Assembly (NCBI GenBank): GCA_016806145.1
Contig: CP063166.1
Span: 3,782,001-3,846,000, forward strand
Source of the DNA: Variovorax paradoxus
Lineage (GTDB): Bacteria > Pseudomonadota > Gammaproteobacteria > Burkholderiales > Burkholderiaceae_C
DNA length: 64,000 nt
Reading direction: 5' to 3'
Shown here piece by piece: positions 55,810-63,617 of the stretch. The position numbers and the translations under genes are program-made. A model generated the notes under the pieces. It saw only the letters and a list, made by a program, of their open reading frames with translations, did not search any database and had not been told where the DNA came from. Within the stretch, counting starts at the first letter, position 1. Each line of letters starts with the position of its first letter.

Positions 55810-56131
55810 GCGAAGCGATCGCGCGGCGGCGCGAAGCCACCGCATTGCTGTCGGGCCGCGAAGAAACGAAAAGAAGGAAGCGCCACCCAGAGCGCATTTC
55901 GAGCGGCCAAGAAAAAAGCCCAGAAGCATCGCTGCTTCTGGGCTTTTCCGTCCTTGGACTTTCGTCTTCGGCACGGGTCTTGGCGGAACCGGAGGACTTC
56001 CAGTTTCTAGGCTCTATGCGCCTCCCGAGAGGCCCGACCGATTTTTACCACCGAGCTACCACATATCGCCTCTCCATGGCGGCCAAGTCTGGATTCCAAG
56101 ATGGTCCCGCAAACCACTGTATGCTCACACA
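55810..56131. other. Gene-free stretch at the probable prophage edge
   Basis: 322 bases holding the terminator at 55912-55947 and then sequence of lower GC without a clear gene. Host-like sequence ends with the terminator, and phage genes begin at about 56.1 kb on the other strand, so the left prophage boundary probably lies here. No direct-repeat att core can be defined without the other end. Confidence 0.45.
55912..55947. terminator. Bidirectional intrinsic terminator
   Basis: A perfect 12-bp stem (55917-55928 with 55933-55944, tetraloop TCGC) flanked by A6 and T4. Ends the small gene at 55573-55809 and could block transcription leaving the prophage. Confidence 0.88.
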
Positions 56132-56132
56132 G
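56117..56132 (+). promoter_or_regulatory. LexA-box-like site at the prophage edge
   Basis: CTGT-N8-ACAG with flanks ACTGTATG...CACACAGTG, close to the gammaproteobacterial/Burkholderiales SOS box. It directly precedes the plus-strand gene that ends at 56479, suggesting DNA-damage control. Confidence 0.5.
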
Positions 56133-56479
56133 TGTTCTACGCAGTCGTCACCCCACTGCTTGCCGAAGATGGCGAGCGCATCCCGTCAAGCCGCCGAGTT
56201 CAGCCGATGCGCGGCATGGTCGTGTTTGGCGAGATGAACCGGATGCACGAGTCTGAGCCATATGCCTCGGTGGCCGACCTTTGGGAGGCCTACGGCACCG
56301 CGAGGATGCGCAGCATGCTCCACATGTCCACGCCGACCATCCTCCCGAACGGGAAGGCGCCGGGCATGCTGATCTCGGGCATTCAGCGGGAGTGCTGGCA
56401 CGACGAGGGGAAGCTGCGGATCAAGGAGCACCGCCAGGTCTGGCAGGTCGTCCCTACGCAGCGCGACGGCTACGAGTAA
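56132..56479 (+). CDS. Hypothetical protein at the prophage edge
   Basis: Plus-strand gene of up to 115 residues, opposite to all other phage genes here. Coding character is good from about VVTPLLAEDGERIP onwards. The start is uncertain: GTG at 56132 falls inside the LexA-like box, while the first ATG is at 56207 (90 residues). No domain recognised; the C-terminal half (PTILPNGKAPGML, REHRQVW-like) is basic. An orphan SOS-controlled accessory gene is plausible. Confidence 0.55.
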   Translation: MFYAVVTPLLAEDGERIPSSRRVQPMRGMVVFGEMNRMHESEPYASVADLWEAYGTARMRSMLHMSTPTILPNGKAPGMLISGIQRECWHDEGKLRIKEHRQVWQVVPTQRDGYE

Positions 56480-56481
56480 CC

Positions 56482-56979
56482 CTATTTCGGCGTCAGCGCG
56501 TCGTAGGAGCGCTCGCAGGCGATGCCAGCGATCCGGAGCCGGTCAGCGTATTCCGCCAGTTCTCCCGCTCGTTTGTCAGCCCGGCCGAGCACGTCAACGA
56601 GCAGCCCAAGGGGGTCGGCACCAGGCTGGCTCGGGCTTGCGGTGGCAGTGCAGGCACTCGCGCGGGCTCGACCGGCGGCGCCAGCGGCAGCTTCGCGCAG
56701 GCCGTCAGCAGCAGCACGAGCGCCGCGCAGGTCATCTTCCAGGGTTGAGATTCGGCCTTGGGCATCGGTGGCCTCCTTCGTGACGGCCGCGGCGCGGCGC
56801 TGTTCCTCGGTGCGCTGCGCGCGCTCGGCCAGGCGCTGGCTCTCCGCGTCGGTGGCGCGGCGGTCGGCGGCTGCCTGCTCGAGCCCGGCGACGCGCACGG
56901 TCTGCAGCCCCAGCAGCGCCAGCAGCAGGCCGACCAGCACCAGCTTCCAGTTGCTGAGCAGCCAGGTCAGCGCAGCCAC
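56482..56979 (-). CDS. Rz: Phage spanin inner-membrane subunit Rz
   Basis: 165-residue protein with one N-terminal membrane helix (residues ~5-27) and a long Ala/Arg/Glu-rich coiled coil, the form of Rz (i-spanin), which disrupts the outer membrane at the end of lysis. The GTG at 56979 is the likely start because it puts the membrane helix at the N-terminus; the reading frame is open further upstream. A second gene (Rz1) is nested in another frame. Confidence 0.85.
   Translation of the reverse strand: MAALTWLLSNWKLVLVGLLLALLGLQTVRVAGLEQAAADRRATDAESQRLAERAQRTEEQRRAAAVTKEATDAQGRISTLEDDLRGARAAADGLREAAAGAAGRARASACTATASPSQPGADPLGLLVDVLGRADKRAGELAEYADRLRIAGIACERSYDALTPK
56493..56765 (-). CDS. Rz1: Nested phage spanin lipoprotein Rz1
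   Basis: 90-residue protein fully inside Rz in a different frame. A lipoprotein signal ends in the LLTAC box, and the mature part is proline-rich (LPLAPPVEP, PALPP), both typical of Rz1 (o-spanin). The ATG at 56765 has a GAAGGAGG site 6 bases upstream. Together with Rz it spans the periplasm and fuses the membranes. Confidence 0.85.
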   Translation of the reverse strand: MPKAESQPWKMTCAALVLLLTACAKLPLAPPVEPARVPALPPQARASLVPTPLGCSLTCSAGLTNERENWRNTLTGSGSLASPASAPTTR

Positions 56980-57044
56980 GGGCAGTCCTTCGCGTGATGG
57001 CCGTGGCCGCCGCAGAGGCAGCACCAGCGTCCGTCGGTGATCAT
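56967..57044 (-). CDS. 25-residue zinc-knuckle protein in the lysis cassette
   Basis: Tiny gene whose ATG overlaps the lysozyme stop by 4 bp and whose end overlaps the Rz start by 13 bp. The product carries a perfect CX2CX4HX4C zinc knuckle, so it covers most of the peptide. Coupled translation and a full metal motif argue against chance. Its role is unknown; such knuckles bind single-stranded nucleic acid or act as protein contacts. Confidence 0.7.
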   Translation of the reverse strand: MITDGRWCCLCGGHGHHAKDCPWLR

Positions 57045-57583
57045 GGGTATCGCGCCTTGGCCGAGTTGATGGCGCCGCGGGCATCGCCGCCCAGGAACAC
57101 CAGCCGCTCGGCCTCGCGCCGGCGCTGCAGGCCCTTCATGACCTGGCCGGCGGCCATGTTCCACCGCGGGAACTGGCTGGCCGCGCCAGCGTAGTCGCCC
57201 GCGTTCAGAAGCCGGACAAGTGTCGACGCGCTCAGCGCCGCGCGGCCGGCGTTGTAGAAGATCGAGACCAGCGCATCGAACTGGCGCTGCGTCAGCGGCA
57301 CCAGCACGGCCTTGCGCACCGCCGGCTCGAACTCGAGCGCCATCCGGCGCGTGAAGCGCTGATTGGCCTCATCCAGCGTGATGCTCAGGCCCTCGACAAC
57401 ATCCGGGCCGGTATCGCCCCATCCGATTGTCCAGGGGGCACCGCTCAGCCCCGCCGATGGCCGCCCTGCCCGCTCGGCCTTGGCGCGAGGCGATGCGGGG
57501 TCGGGGTAGGCCCGCAGCCGCAGGTCTTCGTAGTAGTGGCAGATCTCGGTGCCGTCCGGCCCGATGTGCAGGGATTCGTTCAC
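57041..57583 (-). CDS. Phage lysozyme (endolysin, GH24 type)
   Basis: 180-residue muramidase of the T4/P21 type: Glu in YYEDLRLRAYPDP (~residue 19), Asp in the same segment, and Thr in WTIGWGDTG form the E-D-T triad, followed by the C-terminal helical lobe. A ~17-residue insert separates the Asp and Thr segments. The GTG at 57583 overlaps the upstream gene's stop (GTGA). No signal or SAR helix is present, so release depends on a holin. Confidence 0.9.
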   Translation of the reverse strand: MNESLHIGPDGTEICHYYEDLRLRAYPDPASPRAKAERAGRPSAGLSGAPWTIGWGDTGPDVVEGLSITLDEANQRFTRRMALEFEPAVRKAVLVPLTQRQFDALVSIFYNAGRAALSASTLVRLLNAGDYAGAASQFPRWNMAAGQVMKGLQRRREAERLVFLGGDARGAINSAKARYP

Positions 57584-57984
57584 GATCGCACCCTCCTGGC
57601 CTTGAGCCGCTGCCAGAGTGCGCCGGCCCTGGCGCGCTGCCGGAGCACATAGAGCTCGATGCGCTGCACGAGCGCCAGCGACTCCAGCGCCGAAATGTCG
57701 GTCGCCTCGTCCGGCGCCACGTCGCCGGCCCACGCCCGCGCGCTGCACAGCAGCACCACGACCAGGCTGTAGGCCAGCAGCACCATTCCCGGGCCCGGCC
57801 ACTCGCCGGCCAGCGGCAGGAGCACCATGCCGACGGCGATGGCCGCCCAGATCGCGTACTCGACCACCACCGGCCACCGCGTGTTTTTTGGCATGGCGTT
57901 GAGTCGGCAGCCGGCGATCGCGAAGATCGCGGCGCTCGCGGGCCAGATGGCCAGGGCATAGAGCCGGGCGATGTCCCAGGTCAT
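57580..57984 (-). CDS. Phage membrane protein, holin-like
   Basis: 134-residue protein with three predicted helices (~8-25, 40-57, 66-83) and a charged Arg-rich C-terminal tail. Its place between another membrane protein and the lysozyme, with 4-bp overlaps on both sides, fits a holin or antiholin. Confidence 0.65.
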   Translation of the reverse strand: MTWDIARLYALAIWPASAAIFAIAGCRLNAMPKNTRWPVVVEYAIWAAIAVGMVLLPLAGEWPGPGMVLLAYSLVVVLLCSARAWAGDVAPDEATDISALESLALVQRIELYVLRQRARAGALWQRLKARRVRS

Positions 57985-58388
57985 GGCGTGTCCCCCCTGC
58001 TGCCGCGCGCCAGGTCGATGGCCTTGAAGATGAACCGCACGATGGCCCGCAGCAGCTTGGGCCAGTCGTCGCCGATCGCGCCGATCAGCAGCGCCACCGG
58101 CGTGATCAGCACGCGCTCGGTGAGCGAGCTGTAGTAGCTGCTCCCGATGCCAGCTAGGCTGACGGTGATCAGCACGGCCAGGCCGGCCACGCGCAGGAAG
58201 TACCAAAGCGCCGCGGCGCGCGAGGTCTTCTCCCGCCGCTTCAACGCGAACGAGGCGCCGATGACCGACGCCAGCACGATCACGATGTAGGGGCCGACCA
58301 CCGCAGCCACGTTGGGCGCGTAGACCAGGCCGGCGAGGAAGATGCCGAAGCCGACGGCATCGGTGACGGATGGGGTCTGGCCGTTCAT
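57981..58388 (-). CDS. Phage membrane protein, putative holin
   Basis: 135-residue protein with three or four helices (about 12-28, 31-48, 63-80, 92-106) and a basic tail. It starts two bases after the tail protein gene and overlaps the next membrane protein gene by 4 bp. Either it or its neighbour makes the lysis hole; sequence alone does not decide. Confidence 0.65.
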   Translation of the reverse strand: MNGQTPSVTDAVGFGIFLAGLVYAPNVAAVVGPYIVIVLASVIGASFALKRREKTSRAAALWYFLRVAGLAVLITVSLAGIGSSYYSSLTERVLITPVALLIGAIGDDWPKLLRAIVRFIFKAIDLARGSRGDTP

Positions 58389-58389
58389 G

Positions 58390-59439
58390 TCAGGCGTCCA
58401 CCGTGCCGACGATCGAGCAGCGCTCGCCCACCGTTGCGCTCCCCTGCCAGACAGACGTGCCACCCGTCGACCGCACGAGCATCGTGGCGTAGTGATAGCC
58501 CTCGGCCAACTCCTTTGTGGCTCGAGCGCTCGTCTGAACGATGAAGTTGTTGGGTTGCGCGAATCCCCCGGCGTCCTCCGGCACCAGGCCGTCGAAGCCG
58601 ATCGCGCCGGCGACTGTTGCGGAGGTCGGATTCGTGACCGTGAAGAAGGCCGCCAAGTCAGCGCAGCCATTCGCCCAAGCGAGGAACTCGATCCGCTTCG
58701 AGGCGTCCAGCTCGACGTATGTCGTCGTGGAAGACGGTGCGTTCGTCAGTAGCGCATTGCTGAGCGGCCGCGCACGATGGTTGAACCACGACGCAACCAG
58801 GCGCTGAGCGGCAGTGTCGACAAACGCCGGTCCGGCGATCGTCCGGGCCATGCCGACCAGCGATCGAGTAGTGTCTCCGTTCTTGGTTTCAACCCTGGTG
58901 ATCGGGTCCGTGACGTGCCCGGTGGTCGATGCCTCCAGGGTCATCACGCCCGCATTCATGAAGGCGTAGATGTAGTAGAGGGTCGCATCGACCAGGCCCG
59001 CACTGGACAACGAGACGCCGCCATCGGGGACGGTGTTTGCAATGCCGTCGATGGTGAGCCGCGTACCCTTGTACGGCTGCAAGACGATGTTCGAACCGGA
59101 CTTCACGAGACGGCATTCACCGTAGATTCCAGTCCCTGCAGACATCGCGCTCGCAAAGCTGTCGGGCGCGTACGCCACGACCGCGCCGCGGCGGTTGCGC
59201 ACGGTGAGCGAGTAGTTCAAGGGCGTGAACACTTGCGCAGGAGAGCCGTTGCGCACGATGTAGCCATTGAGGGTACGCGCGGGCTGCGGCACCGGTTGCG
59301 TGCCTGCTTGGTCCCAGTACACGACGATGGGGGCGGTTTCCGGGTTCTGGTGAAGCGCGCCAAAGTACAGCGAACCAGCGTCGAGCGGGGAACCGTCCAG
59401 ATCGAAGAACTGCGGGAAGGGGGAGACGATTGGGGTCAT
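58390..59439 (-). CDS. Phage tail protein with P22-like head-binding domain
   Basis: 349-residue virion protein. The first ~110 residues resemble the tailspike head-binding domain (FFDLDGSPLDAGSLYFG, VPQPARTLNGYIVRNGSP, YSLTVRNRRGAVV). The rest is beta-rich and may form a short fibre or receptor-binding tip; no lyase or beta-helix repeats are obvious. It starts two bases after the lytic transglycosylase gene. Confidence 0.8.
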   Translation of the reverse strand: MTPIVSPFPQFFDLDGSPLDAGSLYFGALHQNPETAPIVVYWDQAGTQPVPQPARTLNGYIVRNGSPAQVFTPLNYSLTVRNRRGAVVAYAPDSFASAMSAGTGIYGECRLVKSGSNIVLQPYKGTRLTIDGIANTVPDGGVSLSSAGLVDATLYYIYAFMNAGVMTLEASTTGHVTDPITRVETKNGDTTRSLVGMARTIAGPAFVDTAAQRLVASWFNHRARPLSNALLTNAPSSTTTYVELDASKRIEFLAWANGCADLAAFFTVTNPTSATVAGAIGFDGLVPEDAGGFAQPNNFIVQTSARATKELAEGYHYATMLVRSTGGTSVWQGSATVGERCSIVGTVDA

Positions 59440-59441
59440 GG

Positions 59442-62234
59442 TCAATCCTGGCTGTTGTTTCGACCTTGCAGCACCTGCAGCACCCACTTCTCCCGGTTGC
59501 TGAGATCCTGCGGGCTGCCAACGGCGCGTGCGAAGCGAGTGAAGGGACGGCTGTATGCGAAGGCACGAGCTTTCGCGGCTTGGTTGCCGCCGGCTCGCGT
59601 GAGCTGCGTGAACTCGGGGGATGCGATCAGCGCGTCTGCAGCCTTGATGGCGTTGGGCTTGGCGCCTCGAGTGAGCGCGCTGGCAAGAGCCGCGCCGACA
59701 CCGGGGCCGAAGACACTACCCGCCGCGGTGCCGACGGTGGCGCCGACTGCGCTTTGCTTGGCCACGTCATAGAGGCGGCCGGCCAGGTTGTCGGCGCCCT
59801 TCAATTCGTCAGCCACAGCCATGATGCGACCGGTAGTGATGCGCTCGCGACTGGCCGCGCTGATGCCGCGCGAGACGCGGTAGAGGTCACTCAGTTGCTT
59901 GCGGGCCTGCGGCGGCAGGTTGCTCATCACCGCCGCGTGCGCCTGCTTGTTGCGCAGCAGGCCCTCGTACCACTTCGCGTAGGTCGTGAAGTTGATCGGC
60001 CCGCGCGTCGCTGCAGTGCGGAAAGCGGAGGTCAGGCCGGCGGCCATCACCTCCTGTCGCTGTGCCTCGGGAACCGCCTTCAGAAGCCGCAGCAGCTTCG
60101 AAGTGTCTCCTTGACCCACCGCGCGAACAGCGCCAGACATATCGCCGACGATGCTGCCATCAAGAGTCTTGCCGAAAAGCGAAACAAGGTCATCTTCCAA
60201 CCCCTTGCGGACGGCGACGGATGCTTTGGCGGCGGCGAAGAGGTCGGATGCACCATGCGATCCTACGACAGTCGCCTGGTCGTCGGTGATCAGCGAGTAG
60301 AGCTTCTTCGCGAGGCCCGTGTCGGAGTCCTTGAATGGTCCCGTCCCACGCGTCGCGGCGCCCACATCCTTGCGCACGTCGTCGAGCAGCGCATAGGTGG
60401 GCTGTCGGGCGCCGTTCTGGCCGGGAGCCAGGCGTGAGAGCACCTTCTTCTCCATGGGCGACAGGTTCGTTGCGCCTCCGAGTTCGTCGGCGCGCTGGCG
60501 GATGAACTCGATAGTGTTGGGGGCCGGCGCTTCCGTCTTCGCAGGGATGGCCGCTCGAACCTTCTCGTAAAGGTCGTCGGCTTGCTTCTCAAGTTCAGCC
60601 TGCGTGGCCTGCATGCGCGCCTTCACGCCGCTGCTCACCGTGCTGGCGTCGGTGCTGCCCCCGATCTCGCTGATCAGGTCGTCTGCACGCTTGGCGACGC
60701 TTTCCAGGCCCTGCACCTCGGCAGCGCGCGCTTCGGATCCTGGCACCGACTTCACGGCCTGCGCCAGCTCGCGATAAGCCTGGTTCGTGGTCACGTGGTC
60801 GGGCTGCAGGTAGTCCTCGATGCCCAGCCGCTTGGCGGCCGACAGCGCCTTCGCGTCGGGTGCAGCTTGTTCGGCCAGCACTTGGGTGGCGCGGTTGCTG
60901 CCCATGCCGCCTGTCGCGGCGGTGCGCGCGGTCTGCGCAAGCTGGGCGGCCGGCATGATCTCGGCCGGCGCGACGGGGGCGATCGTCGCGGCTGCGGGCT
61001 GTGCTGCGGCGGGGGCGACAGGTTGCGCTACGGGAGCAGCTCCGGTGGTCGCGGCTTGCTCCACCGCCTGCGCCGGATTCGCGGCAGGCTCGGGGACGCC
61101 ACGCAGCCGCTGCAGCGCTGCCTTGCCCGCGTCGAAACCGGCGCCCACGGCGCGCGCAACGGCAGGCACCGCACCACCAGCAGCCGCAGCCAGCGCCACT
61201 TCGCCCGGGTTGAAGTTGCCGCCCGTAGCGGCCTGAGAAGCCTCGATCGCCGCCTGAGTGAGGCCGGCCCCCACCGCCGCGCCCGGGATGGTGGCCGCAC
61301 GGCCGGCCGGCGTGAAGGCCCCGATGGCGGCAATGGCACGGGGCAGATCACTCACGCGGAAGCCTGGCTTGATCGCGTACTCCTGCCCGTTGGAAGCCGA
61401 TCGGATGATGAAGTTGCCCTTCTCGTCCTGGCGCACCTGGGCTTCGGGAAAGTTGGCCTTGATGATCTGCGCCGTCTCAGCCGGATTGCTCAGGATCGTG
61501 CCAACTCCGGTCTTCGCGCTTGCCAGCGACAGCGAGTTGAGCTCGGGCATACCCGCCCAGTCCGGGAGCGCCTCGGTCGTCGGCGTGCGACGCGCGTTCC
61601 CGGTCACTGCGTCTGCGGCTCGCGCGAAGAAACCAGGCTGCTCGGGTTCAGGCGCCGCTTCGGTGGTCGGGTTGGCTTGCAGGTATTGAGCGAAGCCTGC
61701 CTCGAGCGCGCTGGGCGTCGCGGATGCTGTCGGGGTTGTAGCCCCCGGCACAGCGTCAGCCGATCGGCCGGCAGGCACTGCAGGGTTCGCGGCCATGAAC
61801 TTCGCGAAGTCGTTCTCGAGTGCGTTCACCTTGGCGGCACCCTGGCCGCCCATCACGCGCGCGATGTAGGCCTGCGTGCGCGGGCCCCAGTTGGCACGAT
61901 CGGTGCCACCGTGGTACTCGCCCACCGCGGCGGCCGCATCGCCGCCGTTGCGCTTCAGCGATTCCTTCAGCAGCAGTCCTGCGACCTCGGATGCATTCTC
62001 AGGGCTCAGGTAGGCGTCGATGCCGAACTTCTTGAGCGCTGCATCGCGCGTGGCCGGGATGACCTGGTACACGCTTTTGGCGCCTGCCTCGCTCACCTGG
62101 TCGGCATTCGAACGCTCGCCGCGCGTGCGGATGCTCGACAGAAGGCCGACGGGTAGGCCGAGCTTCGTTTCGGTCTTCGCGTCGAGGTCCGCATACAGCG
62201 GATCCTGATACGACTTCGGCGCTTCGGTGGCCAT
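59442..62234 (-). CDS. Phage virion protein with lytic transglycosylase domain
   Basis: 930-residue structural protein. Near the N-terminus (about residues 15-105) is a soluble lytic transglycosylase-like domain (SEAGAKSVYQVIPATRDAAL, EYHGGTDRANWGPRTQAYIARV). The long remainder is Ala/Pro-rich, then helical, with a hydrophobic Gly/Ala segment near residues 290-360. Such proteins are ejected with the DNA and open the peptidoglycan in short-tailed phages. The ATG at 62234 follows the upstream stop by one base. Confidence 0.8.
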   Translation of the reverse strand: MATEAPKSYQDPLYADLDAKTETKLGLPVGLLSSIRTRGERSNADQVSEAGAKSVYQVIPATRDAALKKFGIDAYLSPENASEVAGLLLKESLKRNGGDAAAAVGEYHGGTDRANWGPRTQAYIARVMGGQGAAKVNALENDFAKFMAANPAVPAGRSADAVPGATTPTASATPSALEAGFAQYLQANPTTEAAPEPEQPGFFARAADAVTGNARRTPTTEALPDWAGMPELNSLSLASAKTGVGTILSNPAETAQIIKANFPEAQVRQDEKGNFIIRSASNGQEYAIKPGFRVSDLPRAIAAIGAFTPAGRAATIPGAAVGAGLTQAAIEASQAATGGNFNPGEVALAAAAGGAVPAVARAVGAGFDAGKAALQRLRGVPEPAANPAQAVEQAATTGAAPVAQPVAPAAAQPAAATIAPVAPAEIMPAAQLAQTARTAATGGMGSNRATQVLAEQAAPDAKALSAAKRLGIEDYLQPDHVTTNQAYRELAQAVKSVPGSEARAAEVQGLESVAKRADDLISEIGGSTDASTVSSGVKARMQATQAELEKQADDLYEKVRAAIPAKTEAPAPNTIEFIRQRADELGGATNLSPMEKKVLSRLAPGQNGARQPTYALLDDVRKDVGAATRGTGPFKDSDTGLAKKLYSLITDDQATVVGSHGASDLFAAAKASVAVRKGLEDDLVSLFGKTLDGSIVGDMSGAVRAVGQGDTSKLLRLLKAVPEAQRQEVMAAGLTSAFRTAATRGPINFTTYAKWYEGLLRNKQAHAAVMSNLPPQARKQLSDLYRVSRGISAASRERITTGRIMAVADELKGADNLAGRLYDVAKQSAVGATVGTAAGSVFGPGVGAALASALTRGAKPNAIKAADALIASPEFTQLTRAGGNQAAKARAFAYSRPFTRFARAVGSPQDLSNREKWVLQVLQGRNNSQD

Positions 62235-62235
62235 G

Positions 62236-63615
62236 TCAGAACGATCCCGTCGCGCCGACAGCGGGCGTCGTGGTCGACGCGCCCGGCGTCGCTGTGCTCT
62301 GCAGGTACTGCAGCACCTGTTCGCGCGTCGCGCCCGGGAACTTCGAAAGCAACTGGTTGATGTTGCCCTCGGTGACATTGCCGTAGACCGGGTGTTTGAG
62401 CACGAAGCCGCCGCCGCTGGTCGGGAGCTTGCCGGAACCGACCTGCTTCGCCATCGCCTTGTCGAGATAGCGGCGCACGACCCCAAGGTTGTTCTTGATC
62501 TGCTTCGCCGATTGGTCCGGATCCAGATTGGCAATCGCCGCGGATAGCTTCTTACCCTCGGCGTCGGACAGGTTGCCGAGGCCTACCATCGTCTTGATCT
62601 GCGACTGGAAGTTCTGAGCCTGCAGGGTCTCGATCTGCGCGCGGAAGTCCTTGTCGTCGGTCCCGGGGATGCCGCCAAGGTACTTGCCGCTGATCGTGCC
62701 TGCGCCGCCCAGCACCGTGCCGCCATTGAGGCCCGGATGCTTCATGAGCGAGTCGACCGTGGCGCGCGTCTGGTTGAGGGTGTCGATCGCATCCTGCGCC
62801 GCGCCGCCCTCGGTCTTCGTTTTGTCGGCCTGCTTCTGCACGAGCTCGTCGCGCTTAAGGATCAACTCGCCACGTTGCGTCTCGCTGTTGGCCTGTGCGA
62901 TCTGCGCGTTGAGGGCTGCAATCTGTCGCTGCGCCTGCTTGGTCTCGATGTCCTCGGCCGCGTTGGCGTTCTCCAGGGCCGTCTTCGTCGAAGCGTTCGC
63001 TGCCTCCACGCCCTTGATCCCAGCCTCTGCGTTCTTCTTTGCCAAGTCGGCCGGCGCTTGAGCGGCTGCACGCTCCTCGCCTCCCGCGGTGGCTGCAGCG
63101 CTCAAGAACTTGTCGCCGCCCGGAACGCTCGACAGCAGCACCCCCATCGTCGCCCTGGCGAACTGCGGGCTCATCTCGATCAACTGGGCCTGCGTCCGAA
63201 GCGCCTGAATCTCGGGCTTGGGCACGCCTGCAGCTTCCATCGAATCGGCGCGAGCTTGCATCTGCTTTACGGCGATGTCCGGCCGTCCGTTCACCACAGC
63301 CGAGTAGTACTGCCCGAGGTCCCGCAGCGTGTTCTGTTGCTGCTCGGTGCTTCGCATCTCGAAGGCCTGCTTGAAGTTGTCCTTCAATTGAGGCAGCACG
63401 ATCGAAGCTGCGGCATAGTCTTTCGCTGTGGGGTTTGGGTTTGCCAACAGGCTTTGCAGCACTTCCGCTTGCTTGACGCTCTGCTGTCGAATGAGCGCAA
63501 GCTGCTGTTGCTGCTGCTGGTCGTCACGAATAGCTGCCCCAGCCCTGTACCCCTGAAGGGCCGATTGGAACGGCGTGGCGACGTCGATCGAGTAGTCGAC
63601 AGGTGCGATTGGCAT
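62236..63615 (-). CDS. Phage internal virion/DNA ejection protein
   Basis: 459-residue, Gln/Ala-rich, strongly helical protein with a coiled-coil centre (EKT..QAQRQIAALNAQIAQANSE region, about 215-260) and a small C-terminal domain (HPVYGNVTEGNINQLLSKFP). The position between another virion gene and the transglycosylase gene fits a DNA-ejection protein of short-tailed phages. Not identified by a catalytic motif. Confidence 0.65.
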   Translation of the reverse strand: MPIAPVDYSIDVATPFQSALQGYRAGAAIRDDQQQQQQLALIRQQSVKQAEVLQSLLANPNPTAKDYAAASIVLPQLKDNFKQAFEMRSTEQQQNTLRDLGQYYSAVVNGRPDIAVKQMQARADSMEAAGVPKPEIQALRTQAQLIEMSPQFARATMGVLLSSVPGGDKFLSAAATAGGEERAAAQAPADLAKKNAEAGIKGVEAANASTKTALENANAAEDIETKQAQRQIAALNAQIAQANSETQRGELILKRDELVQKQADKTKTEGGAAQDAIDTLNQTRATVDSLMKHPGLNGGTVLGGAGTISGKYLGGIPGTDDKDFRAQIETLQAQNFQSQIKTMVGLGNLSDAEGKKLSAAIANLDPDQSAKQIKNNLGVVRRYLDKAMAKQVGSGKLPTSGGGFVLKHPVYGNVTEGNINQLLSKFPGATREQVLQYLQSTATPGASTTTPAVGATGSF

Positions 63616-63617
63616 GA

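Noticed and set aside
55422..55910. Minus-strand frame over the small gene at 55573-55809
   Set aside because: The opposite strand has a consensus ribosome site and better coding character, and this frame crosses the terminator hairpin.
56030..56100. Short tRNA-like string (GGTAGCTCGGT on the minus strand) at the prophage edge
   Set aside because: No acceptor stem, anticodon arm or T-arm could be folded around it, so it is not called as a tRNA or att site.
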